Below are positions 51,077-58,522 of a stretch of DNA of 64,000 nt, piece by piece. Numbering within the stretch: position 1 is the stretch's first letter; each line of letters opens with the position of its first letter. The stretch spans positions 186,001 to 250,000 of the forward strand of contig JBAXNN010000001.1 of the NCBI GenBank assembly GCA_037133755.1. Reading direction: 5' to 3'. This stretch comes from F1-60-MAGs149 sp037133755. Its GTDB lineage: Bacteria; Actinomycetota; Thermoleophilia; Gaiellales; F1-60-MAGs149. The position numbers were made by a program, and so were the translations under genes. The notes beneath the pieces are model-generated. The model had not been told where the DNA came from. It saw only the letters and a program-made list of their open reading frames with translations, and made no database searches.

Positions 51077-51211
51077 ATGAAGCGCACTTACCAGCCCAAC
51101 GTCCGCAAGCGAGCCAAGACCCACGGCTTCCGCAAGCGCATGTCGAATCGCGCCGGCCAGGCCGTCGTTCGTCGCCGGCGCGCCCGCGGGCGCAAGCGCC
51201 TCTCGGCCTAG
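51077..51211 (+). CDS. rpmH: Ribosomal protein bL34
   Basis: 44 residues, highly basic: 'MKRTYQPNVRKRAKTHGFRKRM' followed by 'RRRRARGRKRLSA'. This is the standard L34 of the large ribosomal subunit. It is the first gene of the plus-strand block rpmH-rnpA-yidD-yidC-jag, divergent from dnaA. Confidence 0.98.
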   Translation: MKRTYQPNVRKRAKTHGFRKRMSNRAGQAVVRRRRARGRKRLSA

Positions 51212-51217
51212 GCCTCG

Positions 51218-51571
51218 ATGGCGACCGGCGCGCAGGGACGCGGCCGCCTAACGCGGTCGGCCGAGTTCGACGCCGTTTACCGCCGCGGCCGCTCGGCCGC
51301 GAGCCGCCACCTCGTGGTCTATGCGTTCCCCTCCGAGCTCGCCGAGGTGCGCCTCGGCGTGGCCGTCTCGCGCAAGGTCGGCAACGCCGTCGTGCGCAAC
51401 CGGCTCAAGCGCCAGCTGCGCGACGCCTTCGATGCGCTCGACCCGCAGCCGACGCAGCTCGACGTCGTGCTCGTCGCCCGCCCCGGTCTCGACGAAGCGG
51501 TCGAGGCACAGGGCTTCGCGTGGCTGCAGACCGAAATCGCCGAACTGGTCACCAAGAGCATCGGCGCATGA
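51218..51571 (+). CDS. rnpA: Ribonuclease P protein component
   Basis: 117 residues. 'LTRSAEFDAVYRRGRSAASRHLVVYAF' and the RNR motif 'VSRKVGNAVVRNRLKRQLRDAF' are diagnostic. It assists the RNase P RNA in maturing tRNA 5' ends. It begins 6 nt after rpmH and overlaps yidD by 4 nt. Confidence 0.96.
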   Translation: MATGAQGRGRLTRSAEFDAVYRRGRSAASRHLVVYAFPSELAEVRLGVAVSRKVGNAVVRNRLKRQLRDAFDALDPQPTQLDVVLVARPGLDEAVEAQGFAWLQTEIAELVTKSIGA

Positions 51572-51801
51572 TCGGCGACCTCGCCCACGGGCTCTACGCG
51601 CACGTGCTGCGCCCGCTCTGGCCGGGTGGCGCACCCGCGACGCGCAACTGCCGCTTCGAGCCCACCTGCTCGCGCTACGCCATCGATGCCGTCCGGTATC
51701 GCGGCCCGTTCGTTGGCCCCGTTCTCGCCGTATGGCGCCTCCTCCGGTGCAACCCGTGGAATGATGGTGGCTACGACCCGGTGCGCCGGAGTCGCGACTA
51801 A
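51568..51801 (+). CDS. yidD: Membrane protein insertion efficiency factor YidD
   Basis: 77 residues. The family motif 'RNCRFEPTCSRYAIDAV' with its Cys and 'LLRCNPWNDGGYDPV' are intact. It assists YidC-dependent membrane insertion at the inner face. ATG 51568 overlaps the rnpA stop; a second frame in the same stretch is not needed. Confidence 0.94.
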   Translation: MIGDLAHGLYAHVLRPLWPGGAPATRNCRFEPTCSRYAIDAVRYRGPFVGPVLAVWRLLRCNPWNDGGYDPVRRSRD

Positions 51802-51804
51802 CCC

Positions 51805-52764
51805 GTGAATTCCGTCTACTCCCTTCTCAGTCCGCTGGTCCGGCCACTCACGTGGCTGCTCGAGACGCTGCACTTCTCGCTCGGCATCCCGTGGGGCTGG
51901 TCGATCGTCGTCCTGACCGTGATCGTCCGCGTCGCGATGATCCCGCTGACGGTCAAGCAGCAGCAGTCCTTCCGCGCCATGCAGGCGTTGCAGCCGGAGA
52001 TCAAGAAACTCCAGACGAAGTACAAGAACGATCGCCAGAAGCTCAACGAGGAGATGATGGCGTTCTACAAGGAGAACAAGGTCAACCCGTTCGGGTCGTG
52101 CCTGCCGCTCCTGATCCAGCTCCCGATCTTCTTCGCGCTCTACGCGACGCTGAGGGACATCGGCAAGGAGGTGACCGCGGGCGAGGATCTCTCGATGATG
52201 GGGGGGTGGATCCCCGACATCTCGGCGTCGCTTAACTCACTACCCGCCACCACGCTCTATCCGTTGATGATCGTCTACGTGGTCTCGCAGATGGGCTCGA
52301 CGCTGCTGATGCCGACCTCGGTTGACCCGAAGCAGAAGTACATCTTCCTGTTCCTGCCGATCGTCTTCGCGTACTTCATCGTGCATCCCCCGATTGGCGC
52401 GTCGAGCTTCCCGGTCGGTCTCCTGGTCTACTGGATCACGACCAACCTCTGGACCGTCGGCCAGGCCTTCGTGATTCGCCAGTGGTTCCCGCCGCCGCTG
52501 CCGCCCTCGGCCAAGTCGCAGCCCACGAAGTCCGCGGGCGGGCTCGCGGGTCTGCTGGGGCGAAGCCAGCCGGCGAACCAGATGCCGAAGGCCAAGAAGG
52601 CCCCGAAGGCCGCCAAGGTGGAAACGACCGTCGCCGATGGCGCCCCGGAGGAGTCGACGAACGGCAGTAGCAACGGCGATGCCCCGACACAGGCGCCGAA
52701 GAACAAGGCACAGCGCCAAAAGCGGCCGGCCAAGCCCCCGCGGGAGAAGCCGAAGGACGCCTGA
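51805..52764 (+). CDS. yidC: Membrane protein insertase YidC
   Basis: 319 residues from GTG 51805. The 60KD_IMP core has 'GWSIVVLTVIVRVAMIPLTVKQQQSFRAMQALQPEI' with the hydrophilic-groove Arg, 'NPFGSCLPLLIQLPIFFALY' and five membrane helices. A C-terminal Lys/Pro-rich tail of about 85 residues may bind the ribosome. It lacks the large periplasmic domain of Gram-negative YidC, as is usual in Gram-positive lineages. Confidence 0.95.
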   Translation: MNSVYSLLSPLVRPLTWLLETLHFSLGIPWGWSIVVLTVIVRVAMIPLTVKQQQSFRAMQALQPEIKKLQTKYKNDRQKLNEEMMAFYKENKVNPFGSCLPLLIQLPIFFALYATLRDIGKEVTAGEDLSMMGGWIPDISASLNSLPATTLYPLMIVYVVSQMGSTLLMPTSVDPKQKYIFLFLPIVFAYFIVHPPIGASSFPVGLLVYWITTNLWTVGQAFVIRQWFPPPLPPSAKSQPTKSAGGLAGLLGRSQPANQMPKAKKAPKAAKVETTVADGAPEESTNGSSNGDAPTQAPKNKAQRQKRPAKPPREKPKDA

Positions 52765-53543
52765 TGGCGACCGACGAGACATCTGTCGAGGGCACTGGCG
52801 AGACCGTCGGTGAGGCACGCTGGGCGGCGACGCGCGAACTCGAGCGCCGCTTCCCCGGTCTCGACAAGGAAGCCATCGACTTCCAGACGCTGTCGGAGGG
52901 CGAACGCGGGCTGATGGGCGTGGGCCGTGAGCCGGCCCGCGTCGCAGCCCGGTTGCTGACGCTGCCCTCGGCCGACGCTGCCGAAGCGGCACGCGCGAGC
53001 CGGCCGTCTGCGCCGCACGAGGGGCGCCGAGCACCTCGGTCCGCGCCGAAGCAGCGGGCTGCGGCCCCCACGCTGCCCACCGCCAGCGGTGCCACGGCCG
53101 ACCGGGTCAGCGAGCTGCTGCAGTCGATCTGCGGTGGCATTGGCCTCGACACCACCATTCATGTCGGTCAGGGTGAGAGCGGGCTTGTCGCCACGGTCGA
53201 GGGCGATGATCTCGGCCTCCTGATCGGCAAACACGGGCACACCATCGATGCCGTCCAGTACCTGGTCAACGCAATCGTCCTGCGTGGCGAGGAGAACGCC
53301 ACACCGATCGTCGTTGATGCGCAGGATTACCGCCGGCGCCGCGAAGCCGTGCTGCGGGATACGGCCGAGCGCGCCACCCAAGATGCGATTGCGACGGGAC
53401 GTCCTGTCTCGCTGGAGCCCATGTCCAGCGCCGAGCGCAAGATCGTGCACCTCGTACTGCAGGATCACCCCCAGGTCGTGACGGAATCGGGCGGCCGCGA
53501 GCCCAATCGCTGCGTTGTCGTCCGTCCGCGCGACGACGCGTAG
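52764..53543 (+). CDS. jag: Jag/KhpB-type RNA-binding protein
   Basis: 259 residues. A Jag-N domain (about 15-60, 'AIDFQTLSEGERGLMGVGREPARV') and a variable Ala-rich linker are followed by a KH domain ('GDDLGLLIGKHGHTIDAVQYLVN') and an R3H domain ('ERKIVHLVLQDHPQVVTESGGREPNRCVVV'). It binds RNA and in other bacteria affects cell elongation together with KhpA. It overlaps yidC by one base. Confidence 0.92.
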   Translation: MATDETSVEGTGETVGEARWAATRELERRFPGLDKEAIDFQTLSEGERGLMGVGREPARVAARLLTLPSADAAEAARASRPSAPHEGRRAPRSAPKQRAAAPTLPTASGATADRVSELLQSICGGIGLDTTIHVGQGESGLVATVEGDDLGLLIGKHGHTIDAVQYLVNAIVLRGEENATPIVVDAQDYRRRREAVLRDTAERATQDAIATGRPVSLEPMSSAERKIVHLVLQDHPQVVTESGGREPNRCVVVRPRDDA

Positions 53544-53581
53544 ACGAGCGTGCAGGACGTGCCGCTTCGCGGTCGACTCGC

Positions 53582-53595
53582 GTTTCACGTGAAAC
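53582..53595. promoter_or_regulatory. parS site 1
   Basis: GTTTCACGTGAAAC, a perfect 14-bp palindrome identical to the inner 14 bases of the canonical bacterial parS (TGTTTCACGTGAAACA). It lies between jag and rsmG, 35 bp from site 2, and upstream of the parA-parB genes encoded in this block. Confidence 0.97.
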
Positions 53596-53616
53596 GCCGC
53601 CCCACCCCATTGCGGA

Positions 53617-53630
53617 GTTTCACGTGAAAC
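53617..53630. promoter_or_regulatory. parS site 2, containing the rsmG start codon
   Basis: Second perfect GTTTCACGTGAAAC. The GTG at 53624-53626 inside the palindrome is the start codon of rsmG, and the GGAG ribosome-binding site (53614-53617) abuts it. ParB binding here would sit over the translation-initiation region of the rsmG-parA-parB transcript. Confidence 0.95.
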
Positions 53631-54265
53631 AGGATCCCCTCGCCCGCTTTCTTCAGCTGGTTGCGACTGCACCCCAGCGACTCGTCGCGTCGACGGACGC
53701 CGACGCATTGGCTGCGCACGTTGATGACGCGCTCGGCACGCTGCCACTGATCGAGGCCGAGACCGGACCCCTGGTGGATGTCGGGGCCGGGGCGGGCTTT
53801 CCGGGCGTCCCACTCCTCCTTGAGCGCACGGATCTCGACGGCACGCTGCTCGACAGTCGTGCCAAGCGCTGCCAGCACCTGCAGCAGGTCGTGGACGAGA
53901 CCGGCCTGGCCGGACGGGTCCGGGTGCTCAATCTGCGGGCCGAGGAGCACGCGGCGGCAGCAGGACGGGAGCACTACGGGATTGCCGTAGCCCGCGCACT
54001 GGCGCCGCCCCCGGTGGCCCTTGAGCTCTGCCTCCCACTCCTGCGCACCGGGGGCGTCTGCATCCTGCACGCCGGGGCCGTGGAGCGCGGTGACGTCGAG
54101 CAGGCAGCCGCGGCATTGGGTGGCACGCTCGAGCTGATCGATCCCGTCCCGGGTTTCGCGGCGCGTCATCGCGTTGTGGTGCGCAAGACCTCTCCCACGC
54201 CCGCGGGCTTCCCACGCCGCATTGGGCTCGCCGCCAAGGAACCACTCGTCCGAAGCCAGGACTAG
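53624..54265 (+). CDS. rsmG: 16S rRNA m7G527 methyltransferase RsmG
   Basis: 213 residues. 'LVDVGAGAGFPGVPLLLERTD' is the SAM-binding motif I, and 'LDSRAKRCQHLQQVVDETGL' and 'VARALAPPPVALELCLPLLRTGG' complete the GidB fold. It methylates G527 of 16S rRNA; loss is linked to streptomycin resistance in other species. The GTG start lies inside parS site 2, with GGAG 6 nt upstream. parA follows 10 nt after its stop. Confidence 0.93.
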   Translation: MKQDPLARFLQLVATAPQRLVASTDADALAAHVDDALGTLPLIEAETGPLVDVGAGAGFPGVPLLLERTDLDGTLLDSRAKRCQHLQQVVDETGLAGRVRVLNLRAEEHAAAAGREHYGIAVARALAPPPVALELCLPLLRTGGVCILHAGAVERGDVEQAAAALGGTLELIDPVPGFAARHRVVVRKTSPTPAGFPRRIGLAAKEPLVRSQD

Positions 54266-54275
54266 CGTTACGGGC

Positions 54276-55031
54276 ATGTCCCGTATCTACGCACTGGCCA
54301 ACCAGAAGGGCGGCGTCGGCAAGACGACCACCGCGGTCAACGTCGCCGCCTGCCTCGCCGAGGCCGGCGCGCGCGTGCTGCTCGTCGATCTCGACCCGCA
54401 GGCGAACGCCACCACGGGACTCGGGCATCGCCCGGTCCGCGGCCGCTCGACCTACGAGGTCCTGCACGGTGTGCCGATCGCCGACATCGTGATTCCGTCG
54501 GGCGTCCCGAACCTCGACCTTGCGCCCTCCCATCCCGACTTGGCCGCAGCCGCGGTCGAGTTGCCGGATCGTGAGGATCGCGAGCAGGTGCTCGGCAACG
54601 CGCTGGCCGAGGTCGATAACGACTACCCCTTCGTGATCGTCGATTGCCCACCGGCGCTCGGCATGCTCACGGTCAACGCACTCGCCGCAGCCAATCGCCT
54701 GATCGTGCCGGTGCAGTGCGAGTACTACGCGCTCGAGGGCCTGGCGCAGCTGCTGGAGACCGTCGAGCTGATTCGCGCGCGCATCAACCCGCACCTGCAG
54801 TTGTCGGGCCTGCTCTTGACGATGCACGACGGCCGCACGCGCCTCGCGCAAGACGTCGCCAGCGAGGTGCGCGAGCACTTCGGCAGCAAGGTCTTTGATT
54901 CGGTCATCCCGCGTTCGGTGCGCCTCGCCGAGGCCCCGTCGCATGGTCGCCCGATTTCCCAGTTCGACCCGCGTTCGCCCGGAGCGGACGCGTATTACCG
55001 ACTCGCCCTGGAGGTGGTTGAGCGTGGCTAG
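54276..55031 (+). CDS. parA: Chromosome partitioning ATPase ParA (Soj)
   Basis: 251 residues. The deviant Walker A 'LANQKGGVGKTTTAVNVAACLA', 'VLLVDLDPQANATTGLG' and 'FVIVDCPPALGML' mark the ParA/Soj ATPase. It binds nucleoid DNA in its ATP form and moves ParB-parS complexes. It overlaps parB by 8 nt. Confidence 0.96.
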   Translation: MSRIYALANQKGGVGKTTTAVNVAACLAEAGARVLLVDLDPQANATTGLGHRPVRGRSTYEVLHGVPIADIVIPSGVPNLDLAPSHPDLAAAAVELPDREDREQVLGNALAEVDNDYPFVIVDCPPALGMLTVNALAAANRLIVPVQCEYYALEGLAQLLETVELIRARINPHLQLSGLLLTMHDGRTRLAQDVASEVREHFGSKVFDSVIPRSVRLAEAPSHGRPISQFDPRSPGADAYYRLALEVVERG

Positions 55032-55911
55032 ACCCACTGGACTCGGACGCGGACTCAACGCCCTGCTGGATCCCGCAGGCGGCGAGCCGACCCTCGTGAC
55101 CCTGCCGATTGATCAGGTGCAGCCCAACCCACGCCAGCCGCGACGTTCCTTCGATCAGGACGCGCTCGACGACCTCGCACGGTCGATCAAGCAAGACGGC
55201 ATCATGCAGCCGATCATCGTGCGCTCGGCGCCCGACGGTCGCTACGAGATCATCGCCGGCGAGCGCCGCTGGCGGGCGGCCAACCAGGCTGGACTCAAGA
55301 CCGTGCCTGCGATCGTCCGCCGCGCCGACGAGCGGCAGACGCTTACGCTGGCGCTGGTCGAGAACGTCGTCCGCGAGGACCTCAACGCGATCGAGGCAGC
55401 GCGCGGGTACGCAGCGCTGATCGACGAGCTCGACCTCACGCCGACCGAAGTCGCCGAGAAGGTGGGGAAGAGCCGCCCGACCATCGCCAACGCGCTGCGT
55501 CTGCTCGATCTGCCCGATGAGGTGCTCGATGCGATCATCGCCGGCGAGCTGACGGAGGGCCACGGCCGCGCGATCTTGCAGCTTGACGACCACGACGCTC
55601 GCCGGACACTCGCCAAGCGCGCAATCGCCGACGGCCTGTCGGTGCGCGAGGTCGAGGCGCTGGCGCGTTCGGGACCGAAGCAGAAGCGCGCGCCGCGCGC
55701 CGCCAAGAACGGTGCCGCCTGGTTCGATCACGACCTGGCCGCCGCGGCGACCGACGCGTGCTTCCGCGCGCTCGGCATGGTGGGCAAGGTCTCGCCGACA
55801 CCCGATGGCGCCCGCCTCGAGATCCGCATCCGCTCGCACGAGCAGCTCGAGGACCTCGTTGCCCGCCTCGAGCAGATGGACGGCGTGGCGCTGCATAACC
55901 GCGCCGCCTAG
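55024..55911 (+). CDS. parB: Chromosome partitioning protein ParB (Spo0J)
   Basis: 295 residues from GTG 55024 ('MARPTGLGRGLNALL'). The N-terminal CTPase/ParB domain has 'QPNPRQPRRSFDQDALDDLARSIKQDGIMQPIIVR' and 'YEIIAGERRWRAA', the helix-turn-helix has 'TPTEVAEKVGKSRPTIANALRLL', and a C-terminal dimerisation domain follows. It loads at parS and slides as a CTP clamp. The two parS sites are 1.4 kb upstream in the same block. Confidence 0.96.
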   Translation: MARPTGLGRGLNALLDPAGGEPTLVTLPIDQVQPNPRQPRRSFDQDALDDLARSIKQDGIMQPIIVRSAPDGRYEIIAGERRWRAANQAGLKTVPAIVRRADERQTLTLALVENVVREDLNAIEAARGYAALIDELDLTPTEVAEKVGKSRPTIANALRLLDLPDEVLDAIIAGELTEGHGRAILQLDDHDARRTLAKRAIADGLSVREVEALARSGPKQKRAPRAAKNGAAWFDHDLAAAATDACFRALGMVGKVSPTPDGARLEIRIRSHEQLEDLVARLEQMDGVALHNRAA

Positions 55912-55967
55912 TCTGTAGCAAACGCCACAAAGTAGGGCGAATAGAGAAAGTGTGCTCTACTATTGCT

Positions 55968-56588
55968 ATGCGGTCGCCGCGACATCCTGCTGGGGAACTT
56001 GGTGCGGTGCGCCGGCGCTCGGCATGGCTGGTTTCGCTGCCGCTCGTGGTGCTCGGCTCGCTGCTTGCGCACCAGCTGGCCTACCTGATCGTCGCGGGAC
56101 ATCACGCGGACGCGTTGTTGGCCGAGACGGGGCACGGCTACCTTGAGCAGCTGCCGACTGCGGCCGTTCTCGGTCTGAGCTGCCTTGCGCTGGGCCTCGG
56201 TCTTGCCGGGTTCGATTACGTGCGTGGCGCACGCGGTAAGGCGATTCCGGCCTGGCTGATCGCCCTTGTCCCACTCGTGGGCTTCACACTGCAAGAGCAC
56301 ATCGAGCGCCTCGCGCACAACGGCCACATGCCGTGGGCGGCCGCGCTCGATGCCACGTTCCTCGTCGGGCTTGGGCTCCAACTGCCGTTCGCAGCGTTCG
56401 CCTTCGTCGCCGCCCGCGCACTTCTGCGCACGGTCGTGGCTGTTGTCGAGGCGCTGTTGGGAAGCCGCCAGGCACCAACGCGACACCGAACAATCAATCG
56501 TCGTGCGCCACGCGCCCGAGTGTCGCTGGGCACGGGGATCGCCCGCAGTCTCGCGCCTAGGGGGCCACCGGCAACGCCGTTCGTCTGA
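55968..56588 (+). CDS. Four-helix membrane protein, copper-cassette associated
   Basis: 206 residues with about four membrane helices (roughly 22-45, 65-85, 95-115, 130-155). His-rich loops are present: 'AHQLAYLIVAGHHADALLAETGHGYLEQL' and 'QEHIERLAHNGHMP'. I do not know a named family. It precedes DUF1775 and CopC-like genes, so metal handling is possible. ATG 55968 is preferred to GTG 55950, because an inverted repeat (TAGAG/CTCTA at 55942-55959, within AGTAG/CTACT) directly precedes it and may be a regulatory site. Confidence 0.7.
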   Translation: MRSPRHPAGELGAVRRRSAWLVSLPLVVLGSLLAHQLAYLIVAGHHADALLAETGHGYLEQLPTAAVLGLSCLALGLGLAGFDYVRGARGKAIPAWLIALVPLVGFTLQEHIERLAHNGHMPWAAALDATFLVGLGLQLPFAAFAFVAARALLRTVVAVVEALLGSRQAPTRHRTINRRAPRARVSLGTGIARSLAPRGPPATPFV

Positions 56589-56635
56589 CTTCGCCGCGTC
56601 GAGTGACGCGGCATTCATCGACAACGGAGAATCAC

Positions 56636-57157
56636 ATGAAGACCATTTCGACGCGCGCTCGCGCGCTGATTCTGGCGTGCCTGACGGGTGCGCTCGTGTT
56701 CGGCATCGCCGCACCGGCCTTCGGGCATGCCACGGTGCAGCTCTACGGCGGTTCGCCGAAGGCCGATGGCTACGGCGCCTTCTGGATGCGCATCGGTCAC
56801 GGCTGCGAGGACGACAAGGGCAATCCGGTCGCCGTCAATCGTGTCGTCGTGCTGGTGCAGGGAGCGTTCCAGTCGGCCAAGCCGCAGCAGATTGCCGGCT
56901 GGAAGTCGTCGGTGGTGGAGCTCAAGAATGGCGGCGGCTATCGCGTGCAGTGGGTGGCCACGGGCGATGCGCTGCGGGACGATCAGTTCCAGGACTTCGG
57001 CATCAGCACGAAGTATCCGATGACGCCTGGCAGGTACCGCGTCCCGGCCATCCAGCACTGCGGGGCGTACAAGATCGCCTGGGTCGAGACGGCAGCGGAT
57101 GCGGAGCATCCGTCGTCTTCGATCACCGTCGCGGCGGCAACGAGTTCGTCGCACTAG
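56636..57157 (+). CDS. Secreted DUF1775 (YcnI-like) protein, copy 1
   Basis: 173 residues. The signal peptide ends 'APAFG', giving a mature N-terminal His ('HATVQLYGG'). 'MRIGHGCEDDKGNP', 'IAGWKSS' and 'VPAIQHCGAYKIAWVETA...EHPSSSITV' match DUF1775 proteins, whose YcnI member binds Cu(II) through the N-terminal His and a Trp. The two Cys residues (HGC, QHCG) are features of the Cys-containing branch. GGAGA precedes ATG 56636. It probably acts as an extracytoplasmic copper chaperone. Confidence 0.8.
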   Translation: MKTISTRARALILACLTGALVFGIAAPAFGHATVQLYGGSPKADGYGAFWMRIGHGCEDDKGNPVAVNRVVVLVQGAFQSAKPQQIAGWKSSVVELKNGGGYRVQWVATGDALRDDQFQDFGISTKYPMTPGRYRVPAIQHCGAYKIAWVETAADAEHPSSSITVAAATSSSH

Positions 57158-57211
57158 GGCATAGGGTGGGGGTCGGCTCGTGCCGGCCCCCACTGACCCC
57201 ACCGTCTCACC

Positions 57212-57841
57212 ATGTACCAACGCCTCCTGATTTCGCTCCTCGCGCTCTTGCTGCTTCCCGCGGCCGCTGCCGGGCACGCTTCGCTGCGGACGGCCGTACC
57301 GGCTGCGAATGCCACGCTGCAGAAGAGTCCTGCGAGTATCCGGCTCGAGTTCAGCGAGCACGTCAAAGGGAGCAGCGATGCCCTCGTGGCCGTTGGCGCA
57401 GACGGCGTTCGCGTCAGCGGGGCACCGACCATCAACGGCGGCGTGCTCACCGCTCCGCTGACTGCGCTCGGGCCAGGCCGCTACGCCTACACCTACACCG
57501 TCGAGAGTCTCGACGGGCACGTCATCACCGGCTCGGTCGCCTTCGCGGTGCGCACGCGCACCCGAGCCGCCATGCCCGCGAGTGTGATGCTCACCGGTCG
57601 TCGGGTGCGCCTCTCTGGAGCGCGTGTGGGGCAGCGCACACTGCGATTCTGGGCCGGCGTCCACGAAGGTACGGTTCGCTGGACGAGCCCGCTCGTCGCT
57701 GCGCCGTTTGTGTGGACCATCCGCGACGGCAAGGCCAGCGGCCTGCTGCCCTTCGCCGGTGACTACACGCTCGAGGTGCGGGCCCGCACCTCGCTCTTCC
57801 ACGAGACGATTGCCACTGGCGTTACCACGATCCAACCATGA
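57212..57841 (+). CDS. copC: CopC-like copper-binding protein
   Basis: 209 residues. The signal peptide ends 'AAAAG', exposing the N-terminal His ('HASLRTAVPAANATLQKSPASIRLEFSEHV'), the CopC pattern. The second metal-site region is 'YTVESLDGHVITGSVAFAV'. The CopC beta sandwich is about 22-120; the C-terminal 90 residues form an extra Ig-like domain of unknown role, with no CopD-type membrane part. It binds copper outside the membrane, between two DUF1775 genes. Confidence 0.83.
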   Translation: MYQRLLISLLALLLLPAAAAGHASLRTAVPAANATLQKSPASIRLEFSEHVKGSSDALVAVGADGVRVSGAPTINGGVLTAPLTALGPGRYAYTYTVESLDGHVITGSVAFAVRTRTRAAMPASVMLTGRRVRLSGARVGQRTLRFWAGVHEGTVRWTSPLVAAPFVWTIRDGKASGLLPFAGDYTLEVRARTSLFHETIATGVTTIQP

Positions 57842-57902
57842 CCCATCACCTGCATTTCCACGACTATCCGCGTGCCCGTCACGCTGCCCCGAGGAGCGAT
57901 TC

Positions 57903-58382
57903 ATGATGACCATTCCAAACCTGCGCCGCCCGCTGCTGGTTGCCGCGTTTGCACTACTGACGACGACTGGCGTCGCCTACGGTCACGCCGACGTCGAGGA
58001 CAGCGGCTTCAAGCGCAACTCGGTCGGCACCGTCAAGGTGCACATCGAACACGGGTGCACCGCGGAGGACGCTGCCACCGCGGCGGTCGATCGCGTCGTC
58101 GTACTCGTACCGAAGAGCTTTCCGTCGGCGACACCGAAGCGCGTGGCCGGCTGGCATGCCACCACCAAGATGACGTCCGAAGGGCGGCGAGTCGAGTGGC
58201 ATCGCATGGCGATCAAGAGCGCGGCGAAGGACTTCGGCATCAACGTGCGCTTCCCCGCCAAGGCCGGTGTGTACGGCCTGCCGACCGTGCAGTACTGCGG
58301 GACGAGCTCGATTGCATGGATCGAGAAGGCCGTTGGCGGGGAGGAGCCGGAGCATCCGCTGCCGACGGTGACCGTCACGTGA
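57903..58382 (+). CDS. Secreted DUF1775 (YcnI-like) protein, copy 2
   Basis: 159 residues. Signal peptide about 1-27, mature N-terminus 'HADVEDSGF'. 'VHIEHGCTAEDAATAAVDRVVVLVPKSF', 'VAGWHATT' and 'LPTVQYCGTSSIAWIEKA...EHPLPTVTVT' align with copy 1 in every motif, so the two are diverged paralogues flanking the CopC-like gene. GAGGAG precedes the ATG pair at 57903/57906; the first is used. A role in extracytoplasmic copper handling is inferred. Confidence 0.8.
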   Translation: MMTIPNLRRPLLVAAFALLTTTGVAYGHADVEDSGFKRNSVGTVKVHIEHGCTAEDAATAAVDRVVVLVPKSFPSATPKRVAGWHATTKMTSEGRRVEWHRMAIKSAAKDFGINVRFPAKAGVYGLPTVQYCGTSSIAWIEKAVGGEEPEHPLPTVTVT

Positions 58383-58432
58383 CGGTGTGACCATCGCATC
58401 GGCAGCCCTGCCTTGGGTACACTCGCGCCGTC

Positions 58433-58506
<74 letters not shown>

Positions 58507-58522
58507 TACGTCCGCAGGAACG

